NCBI RefSeq assembly: GCF_001592085.1
Contig: NZ_BCWD01000003.1
Span: forward strand, 1 to 64,000
DNA from: Levilactobacillus senmaizukei DSM 21775 = NBRC 103853
Lineage (GTDB): Bacteria > Bacillota > Bacilli > Lactobacillales > Lactobacillaceae
Reading direction: 5' to 3'
DNA length: 64,000 bases
The first letter of the stretch is position 1, and the number at the start of each line of letters is the position of its first letter. The notes under the pieces are model-generated. The model was not told the DNA's origin, did no database searches, and was given only the letters and a program-made list of their open reading frames with translations. Both the position numbers and the translations under genes were made by a program. Below are positions 53,442 to 62,511 of the stretch, piece by piece.

Positions 53442-53656
53442 TCACCGAACTCCGTTACTTTATAATTCGGATTCTGTTGTTCGTAAGCTAAATAATTTCC
53501 TTCGATGGCTTCAATGAATTCGATATTGTGTTCCGTGTGTGCTTCTACTTGGGCACGGGCTTCAACCTCGGTGTCCGCCTCAACGTAGAGTGAATGCGTA
53601 TCCTCGCGCTTAGGATTACGCTTCTGATCGTTTTGATAATAGACTTTATAAATCAA
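53438..53656 (-). CDS. rpoY: RNA polymerase epsilon subunit RpoY
   Basis: A 72-residue protein beginning [20 protein letters not shown] and ending with the conserved [10 protein letters not shown]-type tail ([12 protein letters not shown]). This is the DUF1447/epsilon family, which resembles the phage Gp2 inhibitor and binds RNA polymerase near the beta' jaw. AAAAGGAG gives the SD (minus strand). The stop overlaps the rnjA start (ATGA), as in many Gram-positives, so RNA synthesis and decay factors are co-expressed. Confidence 0.95.
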   Translation of the reverse strand: MIYKVYYQNDQKRNPKREDTHSLYVEADTEVEARAQVEAHTEHNIEFIEAIEGNYLAYEQQNPNYKVTEFGE

Positions 53657-53762
53657 GTGGCAAAACTCCTTTTAAATTACTAATTTAATTCGGCCTGTTT
53701 GACAGGTGACGAATCATTTATGTCCCTCCGAACTGCGGGTTGCTCACACAACAATTAGCACA

Positions 53763-53824
53763 ATTTTAGCATAGTTTCTGATGATTGTATAGAATTACCC
53801 CTAGACGTTAAAACATGCTATGAT
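53763..53824. promoter_or_regulatory. Divergent promoters of rpoY-rnjA and the 167-residue membrane protein
   Basis: Minus strand: extended -10 TGC-TAAAAT (53763-53771) for rpoY-rnjA. Plus strand: extended -10 TGC-TATGAT (53816-53824) for the gene at 53857. Both have weak -35 regions. Confidence 0.45.
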
Positions 53825-53856
53825 TATGCTAGAGTGAAGTGAACGGAGGGATCAAG

Positions 53857-54360
53857 ATGGCCCCATCATTAATTATTGAAATAATTATTGGGATATTAAT
53901 TGCCATAGTTGTTTATGAACTGATTCACCGTTCTATCGTTCAACGGGCAACCCGGATGGTTCGGCGTTCTGCCCAAGATGATACGGATGTAGCCGTGAAA
54001 GCGGCGATTCGTCGGTTGGTTAACGATGATGTCTTAACGGAAGCAGAAAGCCAAATTAGCTCGATTGCAACCGTTGCCGATGTCTGGGGACGCGGCGTGA
54101 TGGCCTTTGAGTACACATTGCCCGTGGGAATGGATGCCAAGCATCGCTTGCGAGCGTTGGAGCTGGCGTTCAATGATGCCTTGGCCAGCTTCGGTACCGA
54201 TCATGATCTGAAGGGGATCAACGATGGACCGGCGTTTGTCGTGAGTGACATCTGGGTCTATGAGGGCCGGCTACACGTTGATGTGGCGTACTTAACCAAC
54301 GAGTCAACCGTTGAGTATCTCAAGGACCTAAAAAAGTTAAACGATCCAGCGGTTCGATAG
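53857..54360 (+). CDS. Membrane-anchored protein of unknown function
   Basis: A 167-residue protein from ATG 53857, after GGAGGG. One N-terminal membrane helix (LIIEIIIGILIAIVVYELI) precedes a soluble domain of mixed alpha/beta character (about residues 35-165; KAAIRRLVNDDVLTEAESQIS, FEYTLPVGMDAKHRLRALELAFNDALASFG, FVVSDIWVYEGRLHVDVAYL). It has no Cys and no known motif. I know similar proteins in lactobacilli only as hypothetical. It lies divergently from rpoY-rnjA and converges on def. The domain probably faces the cytoplasm, with basic residues just after the helix. Confidence 0.78.
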   Translation: MAPSLIIEIIIGILIAIVVYELIHRSIVQRATRMVRRSAQDDTDVAVKAAIRRLVNDDVLTEAESQISSIATVADVWGRGVMAFEYTLPVGMDAKHRLRALELAFNDALASFGTDHDLKGINDGPAFVVSDIWVYEGRLHVDVAYLTNESTVEYLKDLKKLNDPAVR

Positions 54361-54416
54361 TTTCTTCTATAGTAAAGTACAAACTCGTTCTTTATTCTAA
54401 TAAGTTTGAAATTAAT

Positions 54417-54457
54417 AAAGGAAGCTACGACTCGTTAAGAGTGGTAGCTTCCTTTTT
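54417..54457. terminator. Bidirectional terminator between the membrane protein and def
   Basis: AAAGGAAGCTAC..ACTC pairs with GAGT..GTAGCTTCCTTT around GTTAA, with T-rich bases on both exits. Confidence 0.87.
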
Positions 54458-54460
54458 GGT

Positions 54461-55021
54461 TTACTCGATCATAATCATATCGTCATTGGTTTCAAACGGA
54501 TGGTCCTTATTGATGTGGTCGTAGAACAGCATGCCGTGGAGATGGTCAATCTCGTGTTGGCAAACAATCGCTGGGTAATTTTTCAAACGAATTTGATGTT
54601 TTTCACCATTTACGTCGTAATAGCGGAGGGTGATCCGGTCGTGACGGGGAACGAAGCCGGGCACATCTTTATCGACTGAGAGACAGCCTTCACCTTCCGT
54701 CAGGGCCCCCGACTGAACGGACTCAGAGATGATTACGGGATTAATAATCACGTCAGTGAAAGGAGATTTGCCACCGTCTTCTGGGGCAGGGACCAAAACA
54801 GAGGCCATTTTCTTAGAAACCCCAACTTGTGGAGCGGCTAAGCCAACGCCTGCTCGTAAACCATACTTCTTACATTGTTCGGGATCCTGTGAAACGACCA
54901 GGTACTCCATTAAGTCTTTTGCTAATTGCTGGTCTTCCGCTGACAAGGGAAAGGCGACATCAGCCGCTTCCTGTCGTAAAACGGGGTCGCCGTCGCGGAC
55001 AATATCTTTCATGAGAAACAA
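54461..55021 (-). CDS. def: Peptide deformylase
   Basis: The 186-residue enzyme has the three PDF motifs: G58-VGLAAPQ, E111-GCLS and H156-EIDH, with the Cys and two His binding the metal. The insertions make it a type II, Gram-positive PDF. It removes the formyl group from nascent proteins. A TTG start at 55021 lies 8 bases after GGAGG and gives the usual N-terminus [19 protein letters not shown] codons at 55027 and 55036 overlap or crowd the SD. The gene is alone on the minus strand, divergent from pdhA. Confidence 0.95.
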   Translation of the reverse strand: MFLMKDIVRDGDPVLRQEAADVAFPLSAEDQQLAKDLMEYLVVSQDPEQCKKYGLRAGVGLAAPQVGVSKKMASVLVPAPEDGGKSPFTDVIINPVIISESVQSGALTEGEGCLSVDKDVPGFVPRHDRITLRYYDVNGEKHQIRLKNYPAIVCQHEIDHLHGMLFYDHINKDHPFETNDDMIMIE

Positions 55022-55191
55022 GCGCATTACCTCCACATTTTAATCATAATTATCATTAATTGTAACATACCCCTTGTGAAAAATGAAATGAAAAGAAAAC
55101 GGTTGCGGCTTTCAAGAAATTAGGAAAACAAACAATCACAAGTGGCCCAAGCGATTTGGTCTAATCCCTTTATTTATCACTATGAAAGGGC

Positions 55192-55220
55192 TTGCAAGCG
55201 TTGTGAAAAAATGGTACTTT
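55192..55220 (+). promoter_or_regulatory. pdhA promoter with overlapping cre-like site
   Basis: TTGCAA (55192-55197) and TACTTT (55215-55220), spacer 17. TTGCAAGCGTTGTGA (55192-55206) matches the cre consensus except for one base and covers the -35, so CcpA control of PDH is likely. A second weaker cre-like stretch, AGAAAACGGTTGCGG, lies near 55094-55108. The 277 bases between def and pdhA hold no other gene. Confidence 0.55.
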
Positions 55221-55298
55221 ATAAGCGTAGTCAGGAAACGCAACGTTAACTCACTTTTAGTTAACAATTTCATATTTAGTGAAAGGAAAGTGTTACTT

Positions 55299-56414
55299 AT
55301 GGCTAATGGAAGCAAACAGATTGTAGACTTTGCCAAGATCAAAGCTACGATGGCCGATCCATACAAACACCCGGTTCAAGTGATTGATCGGGAAGGCAAG
55401 GTCGTCGATCCAGACACGTTGGCAAAATATTCAGATGACCAACTTGTCGACTTCATGAAGAAAATGGTTTGGGAGCGTACGCTACACGAACAAACAATGA
55501 ACTTCTCCCGTCAGGGTCGTCTCGGTTTTTATGCTCCAACGGCCGGTGAGGAAGCTAGTGAAATGGGAAGTGTTACGGCATTTAAGAAGCAAGACTTCCT
55601 ATTACCAGCCTACCGTGATTTACCACAAATGATTCAACACGGGACTACCGTTGCCAAAGGTTTCTTATGGTCAAAAGGACATGTTGAAGGTAATCAACAT
55701 GAAAATCCTAACATGATGTTCCCACAAATTATCATTGGTGCCCAATACGTTGAAACCGCAGGGGTTGCGTTAGGGATTAAGAAGAATGGCGACGAAGATC
55801 GCGTTGCCTTTGTCTACACCGGTGATGGTGGGACTTCTCAAGGGGACTGGTATGAAGGGGTTAACTTCACCAGTGCCTATCAAGCACCAGCTGTCTTCTT
55901 CGTGCAAAACAACGGCTGGGCAATTTCAGTGCCACGTTACAAGCAAACCGCTGCTGAAACCTTGGCACAAAAGGCGGTTGCGATGGGTGTTCCTTCCGTC
56001 CAAGTTGACGGGATGGATATTGTGGCCGTTCATGAAGTTTCAAAAGCAGCTCGTGAATTTGCTGCAGCCGGTAATGGTCCAGTTGTGATTGAAACGTTGA
56101 CTTACCGTTACGGTGCGCACTCCTCAGCTGGTGACGATCCTTCTCGTTATCGGACCGATGAAGAAACCAAGCCTTGGTTCGATGCTGACCCATTGATTCG
56201 GATGCGGAAAGTATTAACTGACAAGGGCGTTTGGTCACAAGACCAAGAAGACAAGTTAGTCGAAGAATACAAAGACGAATTCAAGAGTGCAATGAAGGAA
56301 GCTGAAGCAGCTCCGGCACAAAAGGTTTCTGACTTCTTGAAGTGGACTTACAACGTTCCTACTCCAGCTGTTAAGAAGCAAATTGCCGAATTTGAAGCAA
56401 AGGAGTCGAAGTAA
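55299..56414 (+). CDS. pdhA: Pyruvate dehydrogenase E1 alpha subunit
   Basis: The 371-residue protein has the E1-alpha features: MVWERTLHEQTMNFSRQGRLGFYAP, the ThDP/Mg motif GDGGTSQGDWYEGVNFTSAYQAP ending in NN, and the phosphorylation-loop-like YRYGAHSSAGDDPSRYR. With PdhB it decarboxylates pyruvate and acetylates the lipoyl group of PdhC. The ATG at 55299 follows AAAGGAAAG; the frame runs open upstream through the promoter. It is the first of four genes; pdhB starts 2 bases after its stop. Confidence 0.95.
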   Translation: MANGSKQIVDFAKIKATMADPYKHPVQVIDREGKVVDPDTLAKYSDDQLVDFMKKMVWERTLHEQTMNFSRQGRLGFYAPTAGEEASEMGSVTAFKKQDFLLPAYRDLPQMIQHGTTVAKGFLWSKGHVEGNQHENPNMMFPQIIIGAQYVETAGVALGIKKNGDEDRVAFVYTGDGGTSQGDWYEGVNFTSAYQAPAVFFVQNNGWAISVPRYKQTAAETLAQKAVAMGVPSVQVDGMDIVAVHEVSKAAREFAAAGNGPVVIETLTYRYGAHSSAGDDPSRYRTDEETKPWFDADPLIRMRKVLTDKGVWSQDQEDKLVEEYKDEFKSAMKEAEAAPAQKVSDFLKWTYNVPTPAVKKQIAEFEAKESK

Positions 56415-56416
56415 TC

Positions 56417-57394
56417 ATGGCTAAAATGACGTATATTAAAGCGATCACTTCTGGTCTAGATCAAGTCCTAGGCGATGACCCTAAGACCCTGATCTTCGGT
56501 GAAGACGTTGGTAAAAACGGTGGTGTGTTCCGGACTACGGTTGGCTTACAAGACAAGTACGGTGAAGACCGGGTCTTCGATACGCCATTGGCTGAATCTG
56601 GAATCTTAGGGTTGGCAATTGGGTTATCCTTAACCGGTTGGCGGCCAATTCCAGAAATCCAATTCATGGGATTCACGTTCGAAGCGATGGATGGGATTGT
56701 TGGCCAATTAGCCCGTGATCACTACCGGTTCGGTGGCCAAAAGAACTTCCCAGTTACTGTGCGGACACCATTTGGTGGTGGGACTCATACCGCCGAGATG
56801 CACGCCGACAACTTGGAAAATTATTTCGTTAGCACCCCAGGTTTACGGGTAGTCACACCTGCTAACCCATACGATGCTAAGGGCTTAGTTATCTCAGCGG
56901 TTGAAAGTGACGATCCAGTTCTGTTTATGGAAAACTTGAAGCTGTACCGTTCGATGAAGGACGAAGTTCCAGATGAAAAGTACACGGTACCGTTAGACTC
57001 AGCTAAGGTTGTTCGTGAAGGGACTGACATTACGTTGGTTGCTTACAGTGCTGAAGTTAACGAAGCTTTAACGGCCGCTGATGCTTTGGCAAAGGACAAC
57101 ATTTCTGCCGAAGTTATTGACTTGCGGTCCTTGTCACCAATCGACACGGATACCATTTACGCTTCGATTGACAAGACTCACAAGGTCGTTGTCATTCAAG
57201 AAGCGCAACGGATGGCCGGGGTTGGTGCCGTGGTAGCTTCCGACATTGCTGAAGACAAGATCATGTCCCTGGATGCGCCAATCGGCCGGGTTGCGGCACC
57301 AGATAGCGTTTACCCATTTGCCCAAGCTGAAAACGATTGGATTCCAAATGCCGATGACATTGAAGCCAAGGCACGTGAGATCTTCAACTACTAA
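56417..57394 (+). CDS. pdhB: Pyruvate dehydrogenase E1 beta subunit
   Basis: The 325-residue protein has the beta-subunit motifs: IFGEDVGKNGGVFR, FDTPLAESGILGLAIGLSL, PIPEIQFMGFTFEAMDGI, VRTPFGGG and the C-terminal domain (LVAYSAEVNEALTAADAL; VIDLRSLSPIDTDTI; VVIQEAQRMAGVGA). It pairs with PdhA to make the ThDP site. AAGGAG lies in the end of pdhA. After it come 76 bases with a small AATG..CATT hairpin before pdhC, so the E1 and E2/E3 parts may be expressed at different levels. Confidence 0.95.
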   Translation: MAKMTYIKAITSGLDQVLGDDPKTLIFGEDVGKNGGVFRTTVGLQDKYGEDRVFDTPLAESGILGLAIGLSLTGWRPIPEIQFMGFTFEAMDGIVGQLARDHYRFGGQKNFPVTVRTPFGGGTHTAEMHADNLENYFVSTPGLRVVTPANPYDAKGLVISAVESDDPVLFMENLKLYRSMKDEVPDEKYTVPLDSAKVVREGTDITLVAYSAEVNEALTAADALAKDNISAEVIDLRSLSPIDTDTIYASIDKTHKVVVIQEAQRMAGVGAVVASDIAEDKIMSLDAPIGRVAAPDSVYPFAQAENDWIPNADDIEAKAREIFNY

Positions 57395-57470
57395 AACATC
57401 TTTTAATAATAAAACGAAATTAACAATGTGGGAGACACCCTGCATTAGATGAAAGAAAGGAAGTTTTCCC

Positions 57471-58799
57471 ATGGCTTATACGTTCAAACTCCCAGAGCTT
57501 GGTGAAGGAATGGCTGAAGGCGAAATTTCTTCATGGCTAGTAAAAGAAGGAGACACGGTTAAGGAAGACGACACATTAGTTGAAATTCAAAACGATAAGT
57601 CTGTTTCGGAATTACCATCACCAGTTGCTGGTACCATTTCACAAATTGTTGCTAAAGAAGGCGACACCGTAGAAATTGGTGACCCATTGATTGTGATTGA
57701 CGATGGTTCAGCTGCTGCTCCTGATTTGGCTAAAGGCGGCGACGCCGATGCTGCGCCCACTGAAGATGCCACTCCGGCACCAGCCCCAGCGCCAGAACCA
57801 GCTGCTGCCCCAGCGCCAGCACCTGCACCTGCCTCAGCGGGTGTTCCAGCTGCTTCTGATCCAAATAAATTAGTGATGGCGATGCCATCCGTCCGTCAAT
57901 ACGCACGAGACAAGGGCGTTGACATTACATTGGTTGCCCCAACTGGTAACCATGGCCAAGTCTTAAAGGCTGACATTGACAACTTTAACGGTGCCGCTGC
58001 TCCAGCCGCTGCACCTGCAGCCGCAGCAAGTGATGCTGGTACCGTTAAGAGTGCTGGTGGCAGTGCTATCAAGCCTTGGAAGGCTGACCGTCCAGATCTC
58101 GAAACTCGTGAACCAATGTCAGCAATGCGGAAGATTATTGCCAAGAGCATGCGGACTTCAAAGGATATTTCACCTCACGTAACGTCATTCGATGAAGTGG
58201 AAGTATCAGCCTTGATGGCAAATCGGAAGAAGTACAAGCAAGCCGCTGCTGACCGGGACATTCATCTGACGTTCTTGCCGTACATCGTTAAGGCCTTAGT
58301 TGCCGTTATGAAGGACTTCCCAGACCTGAACGCTTCCATTGATGACACGACTGAAGAAATTGTTACCAAGCATTACTACAACATCGGGATTGCCACGAAT
58401 ACTGAACATGGTCTCTACGTTCCTAATATTAAGAACGCCGATTCCAAGGGCATGTTCGAAATTGCCAAGGAAATCACCGAAAATACCCAAGCAGCCTACG
58501 ACAACAAGTTGAAGCCTGACGCAATGTCTGGTGGCTCAATTACCATCAGTAACGTTGGTTCCATTGGTGGTGGCTGGTTCACACCAGTTATCAACCAACC
58601 TGAAGTGGCGATCTTAGGTGTTGGCCGGATTGAAAAGGCACCTTACGTTAACGATGATGGCGACATCGTTGTTGGTCGGATGCTGAAGCTTTCCCTGAGC
58701 TACGACCACCGGTTGATCGATGGGGCCTTGGCTCAAAATATCTTAAACGAATTAAAGGCATTGCTCCACGATCCAGAAATGCTGTTAATGGAAGGGTAG
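57471..58799 (+). CDS. pdhC: Dihydrolipoyl acetyltransferase (PDH E2)
   Basis: A 442-residue E2 with one N-terminal lipoyl domain (lipoylated K43 in [10 protein letters not shown]), an Ala/Pro-rich linker (about 85-125, [15 protein letters not shown]), a peripheral-subunit-binding domain ([19 protein letters not shown]...[11 protein letters not shown]), a second Ala-rich linker and the catalytic domain ending [12 protein letters not shown] with the active His. It forms the PDH core. The L. plantarum homologue has been reported as glycosylated in this kind of linker (recalled). SD GAAAGGAAG. The E3 gene follows after 7 bases. Confidence 0.95.
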   Translation: MAYTFKLPELGEGMAEGEISSWLVKEGDTVKEDDTLVEIQNDKSVSELPSPVAGTISQIVAKEGDTVEIGDPLIVIDDGSAAAPDLAKGGDADAAPTEDATPAPAPAPEPAAAPAPAPAPASAGVPAASDPNKLVMAMPSVRQYARDKGVDITLVAPTGNHGQVLKADIDNFNGAAAPAAAPAAAASDAGTVKSAGGSAIKPWKADRPDLETREPMSAMRKIIAKSMRTSKDISPHVTSFDEVEVSALMANRKKYKQAAADRDIHLTFLPYIVKALVAVMKDFPDLNASIDDTTEEIVTKHYYNIGIATNTEHGLYVPNIKNADSKGMFEIAKEITENTQAAYDNKLKPDAMSGGSITISNVGSIGGGWFTPVINQPEVAILGVGRIEKAPYVNDDGDIVVGRMLKLSLSYDHRLIDGALAQNILNELKALLHDPEMLLMEG

Positions 58800-58806
58800 G
58801 AATAAT

Positions 58807-60234
58807 ATGGCAGATGTTGAAAAAAAGGACACCGTCATCGTCGGTGCCGGACCCGGCGGCTATGTTGCCGCAATTCGGGCTTCTGAATTAGGCCAAAAGG
58901 TCACTTTAGTAGAAAAATCCGATACCTTGGGTGGTGTGTGCTTGAACGTGGGCTGTGTACCTTCCAAAGCCTTGATTCAAGCTGGTCACCGTTTAGAACA
59001 AGCCAAGGATGGATCCACTTATGGGATTTCGACTTCCTCTGCCGTCATTGATTTCAAGAAGACGCAAGATTGGAAGCAAACCAAAGTGGTTGACCGGATG
59101 ACGAGTGGGGTTAAGATGCTGATGAAGAAGCATCATGTTGACGTCGTCAATGGTGAAGCCGTCTTCCTTAGCGACACGCAACTTCGGGTCATGCCTACCG
59201 GTGAAAAGCAATTTATGTCCACCGATACTGGTCAAACCTTTGAGTTTAATAACATCATTATCGCTTCTGGTTCTCACCCAATTGAAATCCCTGGGTTCAA
59301 GTTTGAGGGCCGGGTGGTTGATTCCACCGGCGGTCTGAGCTTGCCAGAAGTCCCTAAGGAATTTGTTGTCATTGGTGGTGGGTACGTTGGAACTGAATTA
59401 GCTGGTGCTTACGCCAGTTTAGGTGCCCACGTCACAATCATTGAAGGAACCGGCTCGATCTTACCTAACTTTGAAAAGGACATGGTTGCCGTTGTCCTGA
59501 AGAAGTTAAAGAAAAAGGGTGTCGATGTCATCACGAACGCGATGGCTAAGGGTTCCACTCAAGATGACAACAGCGTCAGTGTTACTTACGCCGTTGATGG
59601 CAAGGAATCCACGATTAAAGCAGATTACTGCATGGTAACCGTGGGACGCCGGCCGAATACCGATGACTTGGGCTTGGAATACACCAAGGTCAAATTGGAT
59701 GACCATGGGCTGATCAAGGTTGATAACCAAGGTCGGACCGATTCTGAACACATTTGGGCAGTTGGGGACGTTGTTCCTGGCGCTGCATTGGCTCACAAGG
59801 CCTTTGCAGAAGGCAAGACGGCCGCCGGTGCCATTTCCGGCAAGAAGACCGCCAACGACTGGCTCAGTGTTCCTGCAGTTTGCTTCTCTGACCCTGAAAT
59901 TGCCACTGTTGGTTACAGCGAAGCCGCTGCTAAAGACAAGGGTATCAAGGTTAAGACAGCAAAGTTCCCATTTGCTGGGAATGCTCGGGCGGTTTCCCTG
60001 GACTCACCTGATGGCTTCGTTCGGTTCATCTACACGGATGACGACAACAAGAATATCGTGGGTGCCGAAGCCGTCGGTCCTGAAGCTAGCACCATGGCTG
60101 GTGAACTCTCAATCATTGTCAACGATGGCTTAAACGTTGAAGACGTTGCGTTGACTATTCACCCACACCCAACATTAAACGAACCAATTCAAGAAACGGC
60201 TGACATCGCAATGGGCTTCCCAACTCACATTTAA
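58807..60234 (+). CDS. pdhD: Dihydrolipoamide dehydrogenase (PDH E3)
   Basis: The 475-residue flavoprotein has the FAD motif VIVGAGPGGYVAAIRASELG, the redox disulfide in GGVCLNVGCVPSK, the NAD motif VIGGGYVGTELAGAYASLG and the C-terminal HPHPTLNE with the catalytic His-Glu pair. It re-oxidises the lipoyl groups and makes NADH. Unlike some E3 genes it has no lipoyl domain of its own. It ends the pdhABCD operon and is followed by a strong terminator. Confidence 0.96.
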   Translation: MADVEKKDTVIVGAGPGGYVAAIRASELGQKVTLVEKSDTLGGVCLNVGCVPSKALIQAGHRLEQAKDGSTYGISTSSAVIDFKKTQDWKQTKVVDRMTSGVKMLMKKHHVDVVNGEAVFLSDTQLRVMPTGEKQFMSTDTGQTFEFNNIIIASGSHPIEIPGFKFEGRVVDSTGGLSLPEVPKEFVVIGGGYVGTELAGAYASLGAHVTIIEGTGSILPNFEKDMVAVVLKKLKKKGVDVITNAMAKGSTQDDNSVSVTYAVDGKESTIKADYCMVTVGRRPNTDDLGLEYTKVKLDDHGLIKVDNQGRTDSEHIWAVGDVVPGAALAHKAFAEGKTAAGAISGKKTANDWLSVPAVCFSDPEIATVGYSEAAAKDKGIKVKTAKFPFAGNARAVSLDSPDGFVRFIYTDDDNKNIVGAEAVGPEASTMAGELSIIVNDGLNVEDVALTIHPHPTLNEPIQETADIAMGFPTHI

Positions 60235-60261
60235 AGTGACTGGACCCGTACGAATAGGCTT

Positions 60262-60292
60262 AAGGAGTCACTCTGCGGAGTGACTCCTTTTT
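60262..60292 (+). terminator. Terminator of the pdh operon
   Basis: Perfect 12-bp stem AAGGAGTCACTC/GAGTGACTCCTT, loop TGCG, then TTTTT. Confidence 0.93.
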
Positions 60293-60313
60293 GAGTAGAG
60301 TGAGCGTTCCAGC

Positions 60314-60341
60314 TTGCTATCCCGTACGGTTCACTTATAAT
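60314..60341 (+). promoter_or_regulatory. Promoter of the LDH-like gene
   Basis: TTGCTA (60314-60319) and TATAAT (60336-60341) with a 16-base spacer. Confidence 0.7.
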
Positions 60342-60381
60342 AAGTTTATGTCAGTATTTTACGCAGAAAGGGGGGGCCACC

Positions 60382-61287
60382 ATGAAACCGACGTTAATTA
60401 TTCAAGGTAACTTAGAACAAGCCAGTCAATTGATTCAACTCTTATTGGTGGCAGATTTGCCGGTGGACTGTGTGGTCATGCCTAATACCCTGGACGATAC
60501 ACCGCGTTATCAGTCACTAGTAGTTGCTAGTACCGTTTGTGCTCACTTGGCTTTAAGGGTCGGTACTGCCGCCGATTATGGCCAGGCACACTGGGTCGTC
60601 CTTTTGGATCGGGCCGAAGCGGACACACCACAGGTGGAACGGGTCGCCGAACTTCGCCGGCTGTTGAACCATATGGTTGAAAACGGGTTTAAGGGACAAT
60701 TAGTCTTTGCAGGGCGAGAGGACGATGTGTTGACCAGCTTTGCCAGTCACTTTTCCGGGTTACCTACGGAACAGATTTGGGGCTTGGGAACGTATCCACT
60801 GACGCGGTTGTTGGCACATCGATTAGCCGATCAGCTGGGGCTAGGCGCTGCAGCCATCCGAGCGACGGTGGTCGGAAGTGCAGCGAATCCCACGGTGGCT
60901 TGGAGTCGGACCTATGTGGGCCCAACGCCAATTCTCATGTATTTGGCCAATGAGGATGCCAAATTCAGTGGGGATGACCTCAGCAAGGTTGGCAATTGGC
61001 TGCGTCGTGAAGCAACCGAGCAGTTGGAGACCTTACGTCTTTTAGGCCTGATTCATCTCCTCGAGGTCATCCTGGCCGATCAGCCGGTGATTGAGACGGT
61101 GACAAATATTCAGCCCGGTGAAGCGACCTATGCGGCAGCAACCCCTATTTTGGTAAATGCCACGGGCGTTCATAGGTTAACAAACTTGGTGTTGTCGGAA
61201 GACGAACAACAAGACTATGCAGCGGGCATTACGGAATTAAAAACAACGATCACGGCGATCGAAGGCCAACAGACGGAGGGAAAGTAA
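60382..61287 (+). CDS. Lactate/malate-dehydrogenase-like protein lacking the catalytic residues
   Basis: The 301-residue protein can be aligned by eye to L-lactate dehydrogenase: LRRLLNHMVENGFKGQLVF, REDDVLTSFASHFSGLP (the NPVD region), IWGLGTYPLTRLL (the GTxLDsaR region) and the C-terminal helices. Key residues are gone: the catalytic GEHGD is GSAAN (165-169), the substrate Arg and its Asp are Leu (about 140-143), and the N-terminal GxGxxG of the NAD site is GNLEQA. It is probably a non-enzymatic paralogue, or has changed substrate. SD is AAAGGGGGGG. It starts a three-gene operon with UPF0223 and an inositol-phosphatase-like gene, just after pdh. Confidence 0.8.
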   Translation: MKPTLIIQGNLEQASQLIQLLLVADLPVDCVVMPNTLDDTPRYQSLVVASTVCAHLALRVGTAADYGQAHWVVLLDRAEADTPQVERVAELRRLLNHMVENGFKGQLVFAGREDDVLTSFASHFSGLPTEQIWGLGTYPLTRLLAHRLADQLGLGAAAIRATVVGSAANPTVAWSRTYVGPTPILMYLANEDAKFSGDDLSKVGNWLRREATEQLETLRLLGLIHLLEVILADQPVIETVTNIQPGEATYAAATPILVNATGVHRLTNLVLSEDEQQDYAAGITELKTTITAIEGQQTEGK

Positions 61288-61290
61288 GGC

Positions 61291-61584
61291 ATGACAACGA
61301 GTTCAAACTATGAATATCCATTATTTCCAGATTGGTCAACGGCAGATATTGTCGCTGTAACCAACCTTTATCAATTAGTTGAGGCAGCCTATGAGGATGC
61401 TCACGGTGTGGCGGCTGACGAGTTGGTTACTGCTTATCGGGGATTTCAGAAGGTTGTTCCCCAAAAGTTTGAAGAAAAACAACTTGACCGTGATTTTGAA
61501 ACGGCTTCCGGTTATAGCATTTACCGAACGGTTAAGGCGGCACGGCAAGGCGACGGTCAGATTAAAATGAAGGAGCACAACTAA
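61291..61584 (+). CDS. UPF0223 family protein (YktA-like)
   Basis: A 97-residue soluble helical protein. YPLFPDWSTADIVAVTNLYQLVEAAYE, AYRGFQKVVPQKFEEKQLDRDFE and SGYSIYRTVKAA match the UPF0223 family. Length is typical. Its start is 3 bases after the LDH-like gene and its stop shares a base with the next ATG, so the three genes are tightly coupled. Function is unknown; adjacency to inositol-phosphatase genes is common in Firmicutes (yktA-yktC order) from memory. Confidence 0.9.
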   Translation: MTTSSNYEYPLFPDWSTADIVAVTNLYQLVEAAYEDAHGVAADELVTAYRGFQKVVPQKFEEKQLDRDFETASGYSIYRTVKAARQGDGQIKMKEHN

Positions 61585-62375
61585 TGGCACAAGACTGGCA
61601 GCAACTGAATGAACAGGTGACAGCTCTCTTGAAGACGGCAAGAGAACAGGTATTGGCAAAGATGCAGTCTCCGCTGACCGTTGACGAAAAGACAAATCGG
61701 AAAGACTTGGTGACCAATGTCGATAAGTCTAATGAACAATTTCTGATTGAGCAAATTCATCAGATTGACCCGGCGGCGCGAGTCTTAGGTGAAGAGGGCT
61801 TTGGCGACACTTTGCAAGATTTGGATGGCCGTGTCTGGATCGTTGACCCAATTGATGGCACGATGAACTTTGTGAAACAACGCGATAATTTTGCCATGAT
61901 GATTGGCATTTACCAGGATGGCGTCGGCCAGTTGGGCTACATCTATGATGTCATGCAAGATGTGCTGTATCACGGTGGGCCAGCACTGGGGGGCGTATTT
62001 GCCGGTGAACGCCGTTTGAAAGCCCCAGCCAATATCGCCTTGGCCGATGGTTTAATTGGCGCTAGTGGGCCGCTGGTGGTCCATGACATTAGTCATATGC
62101 AGGCCATCGTGCATGCTAGTGCGGGGATGCGAGTCTACGGTAGTGCAGGCATCGAATTAATTAATATCATGTTGGGTAAGACCCTGGGTTATATTTCTTA
62201 TCTAAAACCCTGGGATATTGCCGCCGGGAAGGTCCTGCTTGAGGCGTTAGGGTGTCAAGTAACAACTATTGACGGGCAACCGCTCAATATGTTATCATCT
62301 AACCTTGTACTAGTAGCGACGGAAAAGGCGCAACGTGATATTCTCCAAATTGAAGAAGATGACGTCTCACTGTGA
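61584..62375 (+). CDS. Inositol monophosphatase family protein (SuhB/YktC-like)
   Basis: A 263-residue Mg-dependent phosphatase fold. Metal-binding LGEEGFGDT, WIVDPIDGTMNFVKQRDNFAMMIGIY and the C-terminal YGSAGIELINIMLGKTLGYI...KPWDIAAGKVLLEALG are the family motifs. Substrates range from inositol phosphates to fructose-1,6-bisphosphate or PAP; sequence alone does not choose. It ends with a terminator whose stem includes the stop codon. Confidence 0.92.
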   Translation: MAQDWQQLNEQVTALLKTAREQVLAKMQSPLTVDEKTNRKDLVTNVDKSNEQFLIEQIHQIDPAARVLGEEGFGDTLQDLDGRVWIVDPIDGTMNFVKQRDNFAMMIGIYQDGVGQLGYIYDVMQDVLYHGGPALGGVFAGERRLKAPANIALADGLIGASGPLVVHDISHMQAIVHASAGMRVYGSAGIELINIMLGKTLGYISYLKPWDIAAGKVLLEALGCQVTTIDGQPLNMLSSNLVLVATEKAQRDILQIEEDDVSL

Positions 62376-62393
62376 CACTGTCACAGTTTTTTT
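62369..62393 (+). terminator. Terminator of the LDH-like/UPF0223/phosphatase operon
   Basis: ACTGTGAC (62369-62376) pairs with GTCACAGT (62380-62387), with loop ACT; seven T end it. The stop codon TGA is in the left arm. Confidence 0.87.
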
Positions 62394-62511
62394 ATGCGGC
62401 CGGCTGGTATGGATGGACTTTACCAGTTATAGACGCTACACTAAGCGTACTTACTCAGTAAGCATGCCGTGATTCCATCTAATTCACCAAGCACGAAAGG
62501 AAGAAATACAC

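Noticed and set aside
55182-55298. N-terminal extension of PdhA by 39 residues
   Set aside because: The upstream frame covers the promoter and cre-like site; the ATG at 55299 has a proper SD and the family N-terminus.
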